Shown here: piece after piece, positions 7,564 to 16,064 of the stretch
Layout of the letters: the number at the start of each line of letters is the position of its first letter
Numbering within the stretch: the first letter of the stretch is position 1
From: Neobacillus sp. CF12
GTDB lineage: Bacteria; Bacillota; Bacilli; Bacillales; Cytobacillaceae
Length of the DNA stretch: 64,000 nucleotides
Reading direction: 5' to 3'
NCBI RefSeq assembly: GCF_030348765.1
Contig: NZ_JAUCEU010000007.1
Coordinates: 2,742,001-2,806,000, forward strand
The notes under the pieces: model-generated
Databases searched by the model: none
What the model was told of the DNA's origin: nothing
What the model saw: the letters and a program-made list of their open reading frames with translations, nothing else
Program-made: the position numbers and the translations under genes

Positions 7564-8502
7564 TTAGAATAGAGGCAATGTAACAATTATCATTGTAAGA
7601 AATAGTATCGTTACATAATTTACTGAATACAGAAAAATGACATGAGCCCATTTTAAGTCATCTTTCGTGAAAAATCCGCTGATACTCACAGCTAACCATC
7701 CAACATTTAGTATGGTCGCAAGGACAATAAATGTCATACCAAGCTGTGTTAAATAAAAAGGTAAAGGCAGCAAACAAGCAACATAAACGACAATTTGCCG
7801 TTTTGTCATTTTAAACCCGTGTACGACAGGAAGCATGGCAACACCAGCAGCTTTATATTCTTTACATTTCTTCATGGCAATCGCAAAGGTATGTGGCATT
7901 TGAAAAATAAATAAGATCAGAAACAATATAATTGGAACAATATGAATGCTTGACTCAATCGCTGCCCATCCAATTAACGGGGTAACGGCCCCCGAAATAC
8001 TGCCAATTACCGTATTAAGTGTATACCTTCGCTTTGACCACATCGTATACAAAATGACATAGGTGAACCATCCCACAAAAGCGTATATGACTGCTTCTAT
8101 AGTAGTAAAGAGTAAGAGAATTAAACCCAATATCGTTAAAACAATCCCCATCGTCAAAACCACTTTTAGAGGGATATTTCCTGTTACCGTCGGGCGATTT
8201 TTCGTTCTTTCCATAATCGTATCAATATCAACATCATACCAATTATTAAGGACGAGTGCTCCTGCCATTACCATTGTACTGCCAATAACTGTTAACAAAA
8301 ATACTTCCCAGTAATCACTGAACGAACGATTAGAAAAATGCAGCGCTAACCAGAAACCAGTAAAAACAGGCAGTACATTTGCGACTAATACACCAGCTTT
8401 AAAAAGTGACTTTAGATCTGAGATTAAGCTAGAGGGATTACGTTCATCTATTAAAAGTTCTTTCCCAACCTTCTGAAAAGAAGATATTCCATCTTTACTC
8501 AT
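7564..8502 (-). CDS. ctaB: Protoheme IX farnesyltransferase (heme O synthase)
   Basis: UbiA-superfamily membrane enzyme that transfers a farnesyl group to heme B to make heme O, the precursor of heme A used by heme-copper oxidases. The 312-residue protein has about nine transmembrane helices and the prenyltransferase motif NNWYDVDIDTIMERTKNRP near residue 106, with the second Asp-containing region around KCKEYKAAGVAMLPVVHG. The ATG follows TTGGAGG at good spacing. It is transcribed toward the ba3 operon but ends in its own terminator. The location suggests that it serves this oxidase; a second copy near the main caa3 cluster of the genome is possible. Confidence 0.92.
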   Translation of the reverse strand: MSKDGISSFQKVGKELLIDERNPSSLISDLKSLFKAGVLVANVLPVFTGFWLALHFSNRSFSDYWEVFLLTVIGSTMVMAGALVLNNWYDVDIDTIMERTKNRPTVTGNIPLKVVLTMGIVLTILGLILLLFTTIEAVIYAFVGWFTYVILYTMWSKRRYTLNTVIGSISGAVTPLIGWAAIESSIHIVPIILFLILFIFQMPHTFAIAMKKCKEYKAAGVAMLPVVHGFKMTKRQIVVYVACLLPLPFYLTQLGMTFIVLATILNVGWLAVSISGFFTKDDLKWAHVIFLYSVNYVTILFLTMIIVTLPLF

Positions 8503-8592
8503 TTTATTAAACCTCCAAACTTAATTCCTTCCCTATTATTAAATCATACATCATAAGCCTTATGCATGATATGAATCACTTTTTGGTTGAAC

Positions 8593-9348
8593 TTACCATC
8601 CTCGTCCTGCACCACCGCCTCCAGAAGACCCACCGCCGCCGCCTCGTGGTCCTTCACCGCCGCCTCTTCCTCCCCCGCGGGAAATGATTGAAAGAAGAAG
8701 ATAGGTAAGTGTTCCTCCAAAGAATTTAAAATCAAGAAATATCACAGCAACAACTAGTAGGATCAAAAGCCACGAAGGTATTCCGAATCCTGCATCTCCT
8801 GTAGTCCGTTGAGCTTGATTTTCTTGTGTCGCCATGCCTCCTTCTTGGCCATATTCGGCTAAAACTTCATTTGCTAAAACCTTATACGTTTCGATAATCG
8901 CTTTGTTGTGCTGCTCATTTTGAAGGTAGGGAATAGCATGTTCATCAAGAATACGCCCTGCTTTTCCATCAGGAATTCTCCCCTCGAGCCCATAGCCTAC
9001 TTCAATTCTAATTAACCGATCTGTAACAGCAATAACAATCAATACTCCATTGTTTTCTTTTTCATTTCCAATCCCATATTGCCTAAAGGCTTCATTTGCA
9101 TATTCCTCGATTGTGTTTTCACCAATGGTATCCACTGTTAACACGGAAATTTGTGCTGTTGTTTGATCTTCTATGGTTCTTCCTAATCTTCTTATTTCTT
9201 CTACTTCATCTTGAGTTAATACCTTCGCAAAATCTTGTACATAAATATCGCCAATCGGAGCAGGCATTTTGATATCCTCAGCTAATGCTCCACCTTGTAA
9301 AAGGAAAAAAAGTAGAAAAAAAAGGCCGAAGACCGCTTTCGGTTTCAT
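8593..9348 (-). CDS. TPM-domain membrane protein (YgcG family)
   Basis: Secreted or membrane-tethered protein of 251 residues. A signal peptide (AVFGLFFLLFFLLQGGALA) is followed by a TPM domain (about 28-150; YVQDFAKVLTQDEVEEIRRLG and GNEKENNGVLIVIAVTDRLIRIEVGYGLEG are characteristic), a transmembrane helix near 193-210, and a glycine-rich tail ending in GRGW. TPM proteins are associated with photosystem repair in plants and with LemA in bacteria; their role in Bacillus is unknown. The start codon overlaps the lemA stop (ATGA), so the two genes are co-translated. The glycine-rich tail gives an unusually GC-rich stretch. Confidence 0.85.
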   Translation of the reverse strand: MKPKAVFGLFFLLFFLLQGGALAEDIKMPAPIGDIYVQDFAKVLTQDEVEEIRRLGRTIEDQTTAQISVLTVDTIGENTIEEYANEAFRQYGIGNEKENNGVLIVIAVTDRLIRIEVGYGLEGRIPDGKAGRILDEHAIPYLQNEQHNKAIIETYKVLANEVLAEYGQEGGMATQENQAQRTTGDAGFGIPSWLLILLVVAVIFLDFKFFGGTLTYLLLSIISRGGGRGGGEGPRGGGGGSSGGGGAGRGW

Positions 9349-9923
9349 TCGCCATTGCCTCCAAAGTTAACCTCTGGTGCTTCGGCAGCTTTAGGATCAG
9401 CGGTGAAGTATTCTTTTTCATCAAAACCGGTCATCCCTGCTATGAGTGCTCCTGGAAATCGCTTTATCTTCTTGTTATAAACGGCGACCTGATCATTGTA
9501 ATCTTTCCTAGCAACTGAAATTCTATTTTCTGTTCCTGAAAGCTCATCCATCAATTGTGTAAACTGCTGGTCTGCTTTTAAATTCGGATAGTTTTCCACT
9601 ACTACAAGCAATCTACTTAATGCACCTGTTAATTCTGCATTCGCTGTTGCTTCTTCTTCGACTGTGTTAGCTCCTGCCAACCTTGCACGTGCATCTGAAA
9701 TAGAAGCAATTACTTCTTTTTCATGTGACGCATACCCTTTTACCGTATTCACAAGGTTCGGTATTAAATCCAGCCTTCGTTGAAGCTGATTCTCAATTTG
9801 AGCATATGACTGGTCAACATTCTCTTCAAGTTCAACAAAGTTGTTATAGCTCGGTATTAACATTGCAGCAAATAAAAGAATTACTACAACAATAATTCCT
9901 ATAATCATATATCCTTTTTTCAT
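9345..9923 (-). CDS. lemA: LemA family protein
   Basis: Membrane-anchored coiled protein of 192 residues with one N-terminal helix (YMIIGIIVVVILLFAAMLIP) and an outside helical domain. The family signature NFVELEENVDQSYAQIENQLQRR followed by LIPNLVNTVKGYASHE is present. LemA proteins are widespread but lack a defined biochemical role. A GTG three codons upstream (9932) is too close to the GGAG site; ATG 9923 with 10-base spacing is preferred. The gene is first in a two-gene operon with the TPM protein, a pairing seen repeatedly in bacteria. Confidence 0.88.
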   Translation of the reverse strand: MKKGYMIIGIIVVVILLFAAMLIPSYNNFVELEENVDQSYAQIENQLQRRLDLIPNLVNTVKGYASHEKEVIASISDARARLAGANTVEEEATANAELTGALSRLLVVVENYPNLKADQQFTQLMDELSGTENRISVARKDYNDQVAVYNKKIKRFPGALIAGMTGFDEKEYFTADPKAAEAPEVNFGGNGE

Positions 9924-9978
9924 GAAGAACACACTCCTTTCCTATAGTATGTAACAATTAGTATTCGAAATATGAAAA

Positions 9979-10011
9979 AAGCTGCGTGGATTGATTGAAT
10001 CCGCGCAGCTT
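9979..10011 (-). terminator. Terminator after the 75-aa gene
   Basis: Stem of 14 bases (9979-9992 with 9998-10011, one G-T pair) just after the stop codon of the 75-residue gene; T-rich sequence follows on the minus strand. Confidence 0.8.
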
Positions 10012-10019
10012 CTGAGTTA

Positions 10020-10247
10020 CTACTCTTTATTTTCATTTAATTCATCTATTAGTTGTTTTGTTCTTTTGGCATTACCTTCTGCAAAGTTTTCGAGCCGTTC
10101 CTTTAATTCATCATCATCGTGAATCCGCTCTGCTGTTATCAGATATGTCCTCATTAAATCTTCTTCTACTTCAATCGAATGCTCTAGGATTTCTTCAAGG
10201 TTATTTTTTTCTTCCTCTTTCTTTCCTTTAGAAATATTTGCAGTCAA
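10020..10247 (-). CDS. Small acidic helical protein, unknown
   Basis: Unrecognised 75-residue protein, highly charged (rich in E, K and D) and predicted to be almost entirely alpha-helical, without signal or membrane segments. The translation starts at TTG, 9 bases after AGGAGG. It lies 29 bases downstream of hpt and ends in a strong terminator, so it is the second gene of an hpt operon. Nothing in the sequence points to a specific function; a ferritin-like or rubrerythrin-like short helix bundle is conceivable but not supported by metal-ligand motifs. Confidence 0.65.
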   Translation of the reverse strand: MTANISKGKKEEEKNNLEEILEHSIEVEEDLMRTYLITAERIHDDDELKERLENFAEGNAKRTKQLIDELNENKE

Positions 10248-10276
10248 AGCGTAAAACCTCCTATGTGGTTAGGTAG

Positions 10277-10804
10277 CTAACACTCTTCCACCGTTGCAAT
10301 ATAAGATAAATTTCTATACTTTTGCGCGTAGTCGATTCCATAACCCACTATGAATTCATCGGGGATCACAAAGCCAACATAATCCACCGGCAGTTCCACT
10401 CTTCTTCTTTCAGGCTTGTCTAAAAGTGTGCAAATTTTTATTTGCTTCGGTTTATGCATATTCAAATGGTCCCTCAAAAAATGCAATGTTAATCCACTGT
10501 CTATGATATCTTCAACCACAACCACATTTTTATTCGTGATATCTTCATCAAGGTCCTTTAATAGTTTTACTTTTCCAGTTGTTTCTGTTTGGTCACTATA
10601 ACTTGAAACCGAAATGAAATCTACGTTTATATTTCCCTTCATTTCACGAATTAAATCAGCAGCAAATACAAAAGATCCTTTTAGCACCACGATTAACATG
10701 ATTGCCTCATTATTAAAATCCCTTTCGATTTCCTCTGCTAATTCTTTCACTCTTTTTTTTATTTCAATCTCTGAAATCATCGTATCTTTTACTCTGTATG
10801 CCAC
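10277..10804 (-). CDS. hpt: Hypoxanthine phosphoribosyltransferase
   Basis: Salvage enzyme converting hypoxanthine (and often guanine) with PRPP to IMP or GMP. The 175-residue protein has the PRPP-binding motif VVVVEDIIDSGLTL near residues 94-107, the early flexible-loop region SVSSYSDQTETTGKVKLL, and the purine-binding segment PVDYVGFVIPDEFIVGYGIDY near the C-terminus. GTG at 10804, 8 bases after AGAAGG, is the start. In B. subtilis the principal hprT gene sits between tilS and ftsH; this copy has a different neighbourhood, so it may be a second paralogue. It leads a short operon with the small helical protein. Confidence 0.9.
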   Translation of the reverse strand: MAYRVKDTMISEIEIKKRVKELAEEIERDFNNEAIMLIVVLKGSFVFAADLIREMKGNINVDFISVSSYSDQTETTGKVKLLKDLDEDITNKNVVVVEDIIDSGLTLHFLRDHLNMHKPKQIKICTLLDKPERRRVELPVDYVGFVIPDEFIVGYGIDYAQKYRNLSYIATVEEC

Positions 10805-10982
10805 GATTACTACCTTCTTTCGTTAAAATACATCCTAGACATCGTTTATTATTCCAAAAAATAGATTCGAATACAATTTTTTAATAAAAATGTAACTCAA
10901 AAAATAGGAATGAAATTGTCTATTATCTGAATTATCGGATAGAATAGATTTGTACATATACCATTTAATAGGAGTGAAGAAA

Positions 10983-11411
10983 ATGCCAGTTAATGCTTAT
11001 CTAGTTTTTAATGGTAATACTCGTGAAGCAGTAGAATTTTATGCGAAAGTTTTTAAAACGGAAGCACCGCAAATTATGACTTTTGGTGACCAACCGCAAC
11101 ATCCTGATTACCCAATGCCAGAGGAATCAAAAAATTTAATCATGCACACTCGACTGAACATCGATGGAAGTACTGTTATGTTCTCCGACAATTTTCCTGG
11201 ATCACCATTTGTCGAAGGCAACAACATAACAATGGCCTTGGTAAGTAAAAATTTAGATGATATCCAATCTTGGTATGATCAGCTAAAAGAAGGCGGTACG
11301 GTTACAATGGAACTCCAAGAAACCTTCTGGGCTAAACTCTATGGCCAAATCACGGATAAATTCGGTATTCATTGGCAGATAAGTCATGATAGCGGAGAAT
11401 ATGGCAGTTAA
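10983..11411 (+). CDS. VOC (PhnB-like glyoxalase fold) protein
   Basis: 142-residue protein of the vicinal oxygen chelate superfamily, PhnB/YjdN-like branch. The sequence NAYLVFNGNTREAVEFYAKVF at the start, the central NLIMHTRLNIDGSTVMFSDN and the C-terminal FWAKLYGQITDKFGIHWQ are typical. These proteins are often annotated as glyoxalase or bleomycin-resistance-like, but PhnB-type members have no proven substrate. The ATG at 10983 is preceded by TAGGAGTGAAG and beats an upstream frame start at 10950. It is one of the few plus-strand genes and is monocistronic, ending in a terminator shared with the convergent ABC gene. Confidence 0.82.
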   Translation: MPVNAYLVFNGNTREAVEFYAKVFKTEAPQIMTFGDQPQHPDYPMPEESKNLIMHTRLNIDGSTVMFSDNFPGSPFVEGNNITMALVSKNLDDIQSWYDQLKEGGTVTMELQETFWAKLYGQITDKFGIHWQISHDSGEYGS

Positions 11412-11424
11412 TTTTTACAAATAA

Positions 11425-11458
11425 AAAGGATACAGTCTTTTCATGGACTGTATCCTTT
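11425..11458. terminator. Bidirectional terminator
   Basis: Perfect 13-bp arms (11425-11437 and 11446-11458) between the convergent VOC and ABC transporter genes, with A-rich and T-rich flanks. Confidence 0.9.
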
Positions 11459-11462
11459 CTAC

Positions 11463-12209
11463 TTATTTCAAGCTTCTACTTAGGAAAGCTTTTGTCCGTT
11501 CATTCTGAGGATTTGTAAACAATTCTGAGGGGTGTCCAGTTTCAATAATTTCACCGTTATCCATGAAAATGACCCGGTTCGCCACTTCCCTGGCAAAGCC
11601 CATTTCATGTGTAACAACGATCATCGTCATCTGCTCCTGTGCTAGTGCCTTTATGACTTCAAGAACCTCACCCGTCAACTCAGGATCCAATGCCGAAGTA
11701 GGTTCATCAAACAAAAGGATTTCAGGATCCATCATTAATGCTCTCGCAATTGCAACCCTTTGTTTTTGACCGCCTGATAGACTGGCTGGATAGGCGTCTG
11801 CTCTTTCTGTCAAGCCAATTTTTCTTAACAACTCCGTGCTTCTTTGTTGAATGGACGCAACTGGTTCGTTCTTTACCAATTTAGGAGGCAGTTCTAGATT
11901 CTCCTTAACCGTCAGGTGCGGGAAAAGATTAAAATGCTGGAAGACCATCCCCATTTTAGAAGTAATCTTTTTAATTTCCTGCGGTTTTGCGTAGACTCCA
12001 TCCTTAACAAAGGCTTCACCAGCAATCGTAACGCTTCCTGCATTTATTTCTTCCAAGTGAACTAAACTGCGAAGCATTGTACTTTTTCCCGATCCAGATG
12101 GGCCAATTACCGCTATCACATCATTTTTATTAACATCAAATGTTATCTGTTTTAATACATCCAGCTTGCCAAACGATTTCTTCAGGTTGGATATTTCAAT
12201 GATTGCCAC
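11463..12209 (-). CDS. Polar amino acid ABC importer, ATPase
   Basis: Energy-coupling subunit of a type I amino acid importer (GlnQ/TcyN family). Walker A is GPSGSGKST, the Q-loop is in [14 protein letters not shown], the signature is [15 protein letters not shown], Walker B is [14 protein letters not shown] and the switch histidine is in [12 protein letters not shown] 12209, 9 bases after AAGAAGGA, is the best start; the TTG three codons earlier has no spacing. It is third in a binding protein-permease-ATPase operon. Substrate is unresolved; general polar amino acids or cystine are both plausible. Confidence 0.9.
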   Translation of the reverse strand: MAIIEISNLKKSFGKLDVLKQITFDVNKNDVIAVIGPSGSGKSTMLRSLVHLEEINAGSVTIAGEAFVKDGVYAKPQEIKKITSKMGMVFQHFNLFPHLTVKENLELPPKLVKNEPVASIQQRSTELLRKIGLTERADAYPASLSGGQKQRVAIARALMMDPEILLFDEPTSALDPELTGEVLEVIKALAQEQMTMIVVTHEMGFAREVANRVIFMDNGEIIETGHPSELFTNPQNERTKAFLSRSLK

Positions 12210-12224
12210 AATTACCAATCCTTC

Positions 12225-12884
12225 TTATTCAAATTTGTATCTTTTTTCAATTCCTTTAAAAATAAATGTTAAAACGAGTGTCATAACAAGATAGATTAAA
12301 CCAGCCACGAAAAATGGAACAATCGTAAAGTCACGGTTCACAGCTGTTTGAGCGTAGTGCAGCAGTTCAGGTACTGCAACGGCATAGAGCAGTGCCGTAT
12401 CTTTAACAAGTGTCACGGATTCGTTCGCAATAGCGGGAAGTGTGACCCGAAACATTTGCGGTAAAATGATCCTTGTTGTTGTCTGCCACTTACTCAAACC
12501 TAGAACCTGAGATGCTTCATACTGTCCTTTATCAATGGCCAGAAGACCACCGCGGAATATTTCTGCAAAGTATGCAGCGTAATTTAATACGAATCCCAAA
12601 CAGGCAGCAACAAATCTATCTAGAACTAAATATTCTCCGACCACTGGAAGCATCGGCAAACCGAAACAAATTAATAACAATTGTAGTAATAGCGGGGTTC
12701 CTCTCATGATATAAATATATCCCTGAGCGAGTAATGATAAAGGCTTTAAACTGCTTTTAACAGCAAGAGTCAGCATAAAACCAAGTGGAACCGAGACGAT
12801 AATCGCAATAAAAAATAATAGAACGGTCATCTGTGCACCTTCAAGCATTGGTACAAGAATCGACGTGAAATAGTCTAACGTCAT
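12225..12884 (-). CDS. Polar amino acid ABC importer, permease
   Basis: Membrane subunit of 219 residues with about five helices, of the His/Glu/Gln permease family. The N-terminal YIMRGTPLLLQLLLICFGLP and the EAA loop YEASQVLGLSKWQTTTRIILPQ are diagnostic and contact the ATPase. The GGAGGAG site at 8 bases indicates ATG 12884 rather than the upstream TTG at 12905. Only one permease gene is present, so the transporter probably uses a homodimer. The gene is 15 bases before the ATPase gene. Confidence 0.9.
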   Translation of the reverse strand: MTLDYFTSILVPMLEGAQMTVLLFFIAIIVSVPLGFMLTLAVKSSLKPLSLLAQGYIYIMRGTPLLLQLLLICFGLPMLPVVGEYLVLDRFVAACLGFVLNYAAYFAEIFRGGLLAIDKGQYEASQVLGLSKWQTTTRIILPQMFRVTLPAIANESVTLVKDTALLYAVAVPELLHYAQTAVNRDFTIVPFFVAGLIYLVMTLVLTFIFKGIEKRYKFE

Positions 12885-12905
12885 TGAAAACTCCTCCAAA
12901 AACAA

Positions 12906-12932
12906 AACAGGGTTCCCAATGGAAATCCTGTT
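12906..12932 (-). terminator. Attenuating hairpin between binding protein and permease
   Basis: Imperfect inverted repeat (12906-12916 with 12921-12932) directly between the binding-protein and permease genes. Such hairpins commonly lower downstream expression so that binding protein is in excess. No long T-tract, so partial read-through is expected. Confidence 0.45.
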
Positions 12933-12948
12933 CTAGCTTATTTTCATA

Positions 12949-13722
12949 TTACTTTAGTACTTTATCTTCTCCAAACCACTCCTCAGAAATGCTAGCAGCC
13001 GTACCGTCCTCATTCATCTCATCAAGTGCCTTTTGAAGTTTATTCAGTAATTCTTCATTTCCTTTTTTAACACCAATTCCGTATTCTTCTGGTGCAAGTG
13101 ACTCATCAAGAACCTTAAAGGTTTCCTTCTCTTTCGCCATGTAGTAATTGATGACGATTTCGTCAATGACCACTGCGTCTAACCGGCCATTCTTTAAATC
13201 TGTTAATGCCTGTACATTGTCAGCAAACTCGGTTACGGTTTTAACCTTATCTTTAATTGCTGAAGCGTTTAGGGCATCAGAAGCAGAAGAAAGTGACTGC
13301 AGGCCAACTACTTTCCCTTCTAAATCAGCTAGCTTGGTAAGTTCTGAATCAGAAAGCGTAACAATTACCTGTGCATTTTTTAAATATGGCTTTGTGAATA
13401 GGACTTTCTCTTTACGTTCGTCCGTAATCGTGTATCCATTCCAAATTAAATCAATTCGTCCGCTGCTTAGCTCTGCTTCTTTAGTCTTCCAGTCGATTGG
13501 CTGGAATTTAACTTCTGTTCCCATTTTTTCTGCGGCTGCTTTGGCATAGTCAATATCAAAGCCTACAATATTATTATCCTCATCACGGAATCCCATTGGT
13601 GCAAATTTATCATCGATACCAATGATAAGTGTATCTTCCTCTTTACTCGCTGACTTTGAGCACCCAGTAAAAATTAAAAGTACTGCAGTTAATATTAAAA
13701 TCATAGTTGCTAATTTTTTCAT
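12949..13722 (-). CDS. Amino acid ABC importer, substrate-binding lipoprotein
   Basis: Extracellular solute-binding protein (family 3) of 257 residues anchored by lipid. The signal peptide ends in the lipobox LIFTGC near residue 20. Family features include DDKFAPMGFRDEDNNIVGFDIDYAKAAAE reading DxxFxPMxF near residues 36-45, and TITDERKEKVLFTKPYLKNAQ near 98. The aspartate and arginine positions that bind the amino acid alpha groups are conserved, but side-chain selectivity cannot be assigned. First gene of the operon; the upstream region is very AT-rich and presumably holds the promoter. Confidence 0.9.
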   Translation of the reverse strand: MKKLATMILILTAVLLIFTGCSKSASKEEDTLIIGIDDKFAPMGFRDEDNNIVGFDIDYAKAAAEKMGTEVKFQPIDWKTKEAELSSGRIDLIWNGYTITDERKEKVLFTKPYLKNAQVIVTLSDSELTKLADLEGKVVGLQSLSSASDALNASAIKDKVKTVTEFADNVQALTDLKNGRLDAVVIDEIVINYYMAKEKETFKVLDESLAPEEYGIGVKKGNEELLNKLQKALDEMNEDGTAASISEEWFGEDKVLK

Positions 13723-13843
13723 TTGTATGTACCCCTTTTATAGATATTAATTTCACTTTAGTACGTTACCATATTATCATACTACCACATTATAACACTA
13801 TAATATTATTTAACACAATAGCTAGAAAATGAATAATAAAAAG

Positions 13844-13867
13844 TAGCCTATCCCTTTAGGAATAGAC
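13844..13867 (-). terminator. Terminator after the GNAT gene
   Basis: Imperfect stem around the GNAT stop codon with a minus-strand run TTTTTATT immediately after it. Confidence 0.6.
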
Positions 13868-14401
13868 TCCACTCGTTGCTATTTTCCAAATCAAATGATC
13901 TTGCCCTTGCCCCCAATAATCCTTTAGTAAATAATCAGGTTCACCAAATTTCTTTTTCCAGATGGTTTGGGCATTTCTGTAGCCGCTGTCGAGACAGAAA
14001 TCCGCAATTCCCCGGGCCTTTAAGGTATGAAGTATTTCTGCTAGCAGTCTATTTCCAATTCCTAGTCTTTGATAGTCAGGAAGTACAAATACCGTTCCTA
14101 CTTCAACAAGATTACTTAGTTCTCCATTGGTACAGTCTTGAATCAGTTTACTAGCAGGACCATATTCTATTGTTCCAATAATGGTGTTTCCTGCCTTAGC
14201 AATTAAAAAATACCTTTTCTCACCCTTGCTATCTAAATCCAATTGCAAATAATTTTTCTTACTATCAATTTCAGCTTCGATATCATCAATTAACCCCGCG
14301 AGTCCTTCTCTAGCAAAGGTATCGGTAATAACGATCTTAAAAAATTGATTCAGTTCCTCTATGTCCTCAATTCTAGGTCTTCGAATCTCGACTTCTCGCA
14401 C
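13856..14401 (-). CDS. GNAT family N-acetyltransferase
   Basis: Cytosolic acetyl-CoA-dependent N-acyltransferase of 181 residues. The acetyl-CoA-binding motif A is VEVGTVFVLPDYQRLGIGNRLLAEIL near residues 96-120, with the expected Q/RxxGxG/A core reading QRLGIG. The acceptor molecule is unknown. GTG 14401 is the start, 7 bases after GGAGG. The gene lies 18 bases after the MFS transporter gene and is probably co-transcribed, suggesting a resistance or metabolite-modification pair, though this is only contextual. Confidence 0.82.
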   Translation of the reverse strand: MREVEIRRPRIEDIEELNQFFKIVITDTFAREGLAGLIDDIEAEIDSKKNYLQLDLDSKGEKRYFLIAKAGNTIIGTIEYGPASKLIQDCTNGELSNLVEVGTVFVLPDYQRLGIGNRLLAEILHTLKARGIADFCLDSGYRNAQTIWKKKFGEPDYLLKDYWGQGQDHLIWKIATSGVYS

Positions 14402-14419
14402 CCAAAAGCCTCCTAAACA

Positions 14420-15664
14420 TTACGTTGATATATTTTTCTGAACTCTAATTTTATTTACCACAAAAAGTCCACTATAGAGTAGAAATGTCCCTACCATTAA
14501 TATCATTCCAAGATAAACGGACATCATCGTCGGTACCAAAAATGCCCCTAAGACGATGGCACCACGGGCGATTAAATCTGCCCCGTTAAACCCTAAATTG
14601 GAAAAAGCAGAATAGGAACCGCGTTTATCCTCCGGCATCATATTTGCCTTTTCAGCATTTGCAATCGGCGAATAAATAAGTTCGCCAATCGTTGCAATCG
14701 CGTTAAATACTATCAGAACATACCACATATTCGCAGACGTAACGATGGTATAGCCTGCACTATAGAGCAGCAGTCCTAAGAGCAGCATTTTCCGCGGTGA
14801 AAATTTATCAGTCATTTTGGTAACAAAGAATGTTAGCGCCACAACCATCAGCATATTTTCAATGTTAAGAAAGCTTAGCATTCTGACCCCTGCCACTTCA
14901 AAATTCCCGATAAATACTGATTTAAATTCCTCCGCTAATCGCACCCCGATATAACTATTTAGTGAAAATTCGGCTGCAAAGATAAACATTGACCCTGCAA
15001 CCACCATGACAAATGGTTTATCCTGAAACGCAACTTTGTAGTTCTGGAATAGATCGACAAAAATATTTTCATGTTTTTTCTCTAACAGTTTCACACGTGT
15101 ATCATGCAGCCAGATGCCATAGGCAATCGGCAAGCTAGTAGACACAACCGTTAATGTGATAAAAAGCTCTAATTGATGATTTACATATAAAAGTCCGCCT
15201 AACGCAGCCCCGATAGCCATCGCTAAATTAACCAGCCAATAATCAAGGGCATATACACTCTTCCGATTTTCAGGCGTTGTTGAGTCAATGATAATTGCGT
15301 GCACAGCAGGACGGCCGAGGCTGCTGGTAATCGTGAAAATCACATAGCTAATCGCAAATAATAAAATCCATTTTTGAGCAGGCAATAAGCTTACCGTCAT
15401 AAGAGCAAACATAAGCGCACTAGACGCAGATGTTGTGATAATAATTTTTTTACGAGGGAAGCGGTCTGAAATATAGCCGCCGATAAAATTAATAAAAAAA
15501 CTTATAATGACCGTAATCGCTAAGAAAATACCTGCCCACACCGCACCCTTATGCTGTGCAAAGAAGAGTGCCATAAATGGCATTACGGAGCTGGCAATCG
15601 CACGGTTAAAAAATGAGGTTATCAGTCGAACTTTAATATTTTGGGGATAGTCTTTCCAAGTCAA
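14420..15664 (-). CDS. MFS transporter
   Basis: Major facilitator of 414 residues with 12 predicted helices. The loop 2-3 motif is GGYISDRFPRKK near residue 63, typical of drug:proton antiporters, and helix 5 has the LGRPAVHAIIIDS region. The substrate is not evident. The start is TTG, about 7 bases after AAAGGTG. A weak context link to the downstream acetyltransferase suggests efflux of a small molecule, but no specific drug can be named. Confidence 0.85.
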   Translation of the reverse strand: MTWKDYPQNIKVRLITSFFNRAIASSVMPFMALFFAQHKGAVWAGIFLAITVIISFFINFIGGYISDRFPRKKIIITTSASSALMFALMTVSLLPAQKWILLFAISYVIFTITSSLGRPAVHAIIIDSTTPENRKSVYALDYWLVNLAMAIGAALGGLLYVNHQLELFITLTVVSTSLPIAYGIWLHDTRVKLLEKKHENIFVDLFQNYKVAFQDKPFVMVVAGSMFIFAAEFSLNSYIGVRLAEEFKSVFIGNFEVAGVRMLSFLNIENMLMVVALTFFVTKMTDKFSPRKMLLLGLLLYSAGYTIVTSANMWYVLIVFNAIATIGELIYSPIANAEKANMMPEDKRGSYSAFSNLGFNGADLIARGAIVLGAFLVPTMMSVYLGMILMVGTFLLYSGLFVVNKIRVQKNIST

Positions 15665-15798
15665 AAAATCACACCTTTCAGAACTTTTAGGAAAAAGAGA
15701 TAGCTATTTAAAAATAACTAATTTTCAAAATTATGTCTACTTTTAACTGAGAAAATGTACCATTTTTTATTAAGATTTTGGACGCAGTACAAAAAGAA

Positions 15799-15822
15799 TG
15801 CCTGACATCTTAATGTCAGGCA
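15799..15822 (-). terminator. Terminator after the 57-aa gene
   Basis: Perfect 10-bp stem (15799-15808 and 15813-15822) with a 4-base loop and a minus-strand T-run, located nine bases after the stop codon of the 57-residue gene. Confidence 0.85.
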
Positions 15823-15831
15823 CTGTTCTTA

Positions 15832-16005
15832 TTAATCTTGATATCCTGATAATTGTTGCTGCACGGACTGAAGGGAATTTATTGCTTGTTGAATCTTGTT
15901 TTTGTTATCTGGCTTTTCAGCGGTACTTAGTGCTTGTTGCAGTGTATCAACCGTACTTTGTACCGATGACATACTTTGGTCAACGTATTGTTTAGCGTTT
16001 GGCAT
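15832..16005 (-). CDS. 57-residue Gln-rich helical protein, unknown
   Basis: Short gene with a full TAAGGAGGTG ribosome site 5 bases before ATG 16005 and its own terminator. The product begins MPNAKQYVDQSM and ends QQQLSGYQD; it is rich in glutamine, serine and asparagine, contains no cysteine, and is predicted to form one or two amphipathic helices (about 8-28 and 36-53, with heptad-like V/L/I spacing). Composition and size recall small acid-soluble or sporulation-associated Bacillus proteins, but I do not recognise a family. Strong translation signals argue that it is real. Confidence 0.7.
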   Translation of the reverse strand: MPNAKQYVDQSMSSVQSTVDTLQQALSTAEKPDNKNKIQQAINSLQSVQQQLSGYQD

Positions 16006-16064
16006 ATGTGCACCTCCTTAATAATTCAAAAATAGTATCTGCACATATACCAAAATTATAAGGA

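Noticed and set aside
8544..8576. Imperfect inverted repeat after the TPM gene
   Set aside because: Mismatched arms and no T-run, so it is too weak to call as a terminator.
9285..9518. Plus-strand frame of 77 codons across the LemA/TPM junction
   Set aside because: Antisense to two well-supported genes and lacks translation signals.
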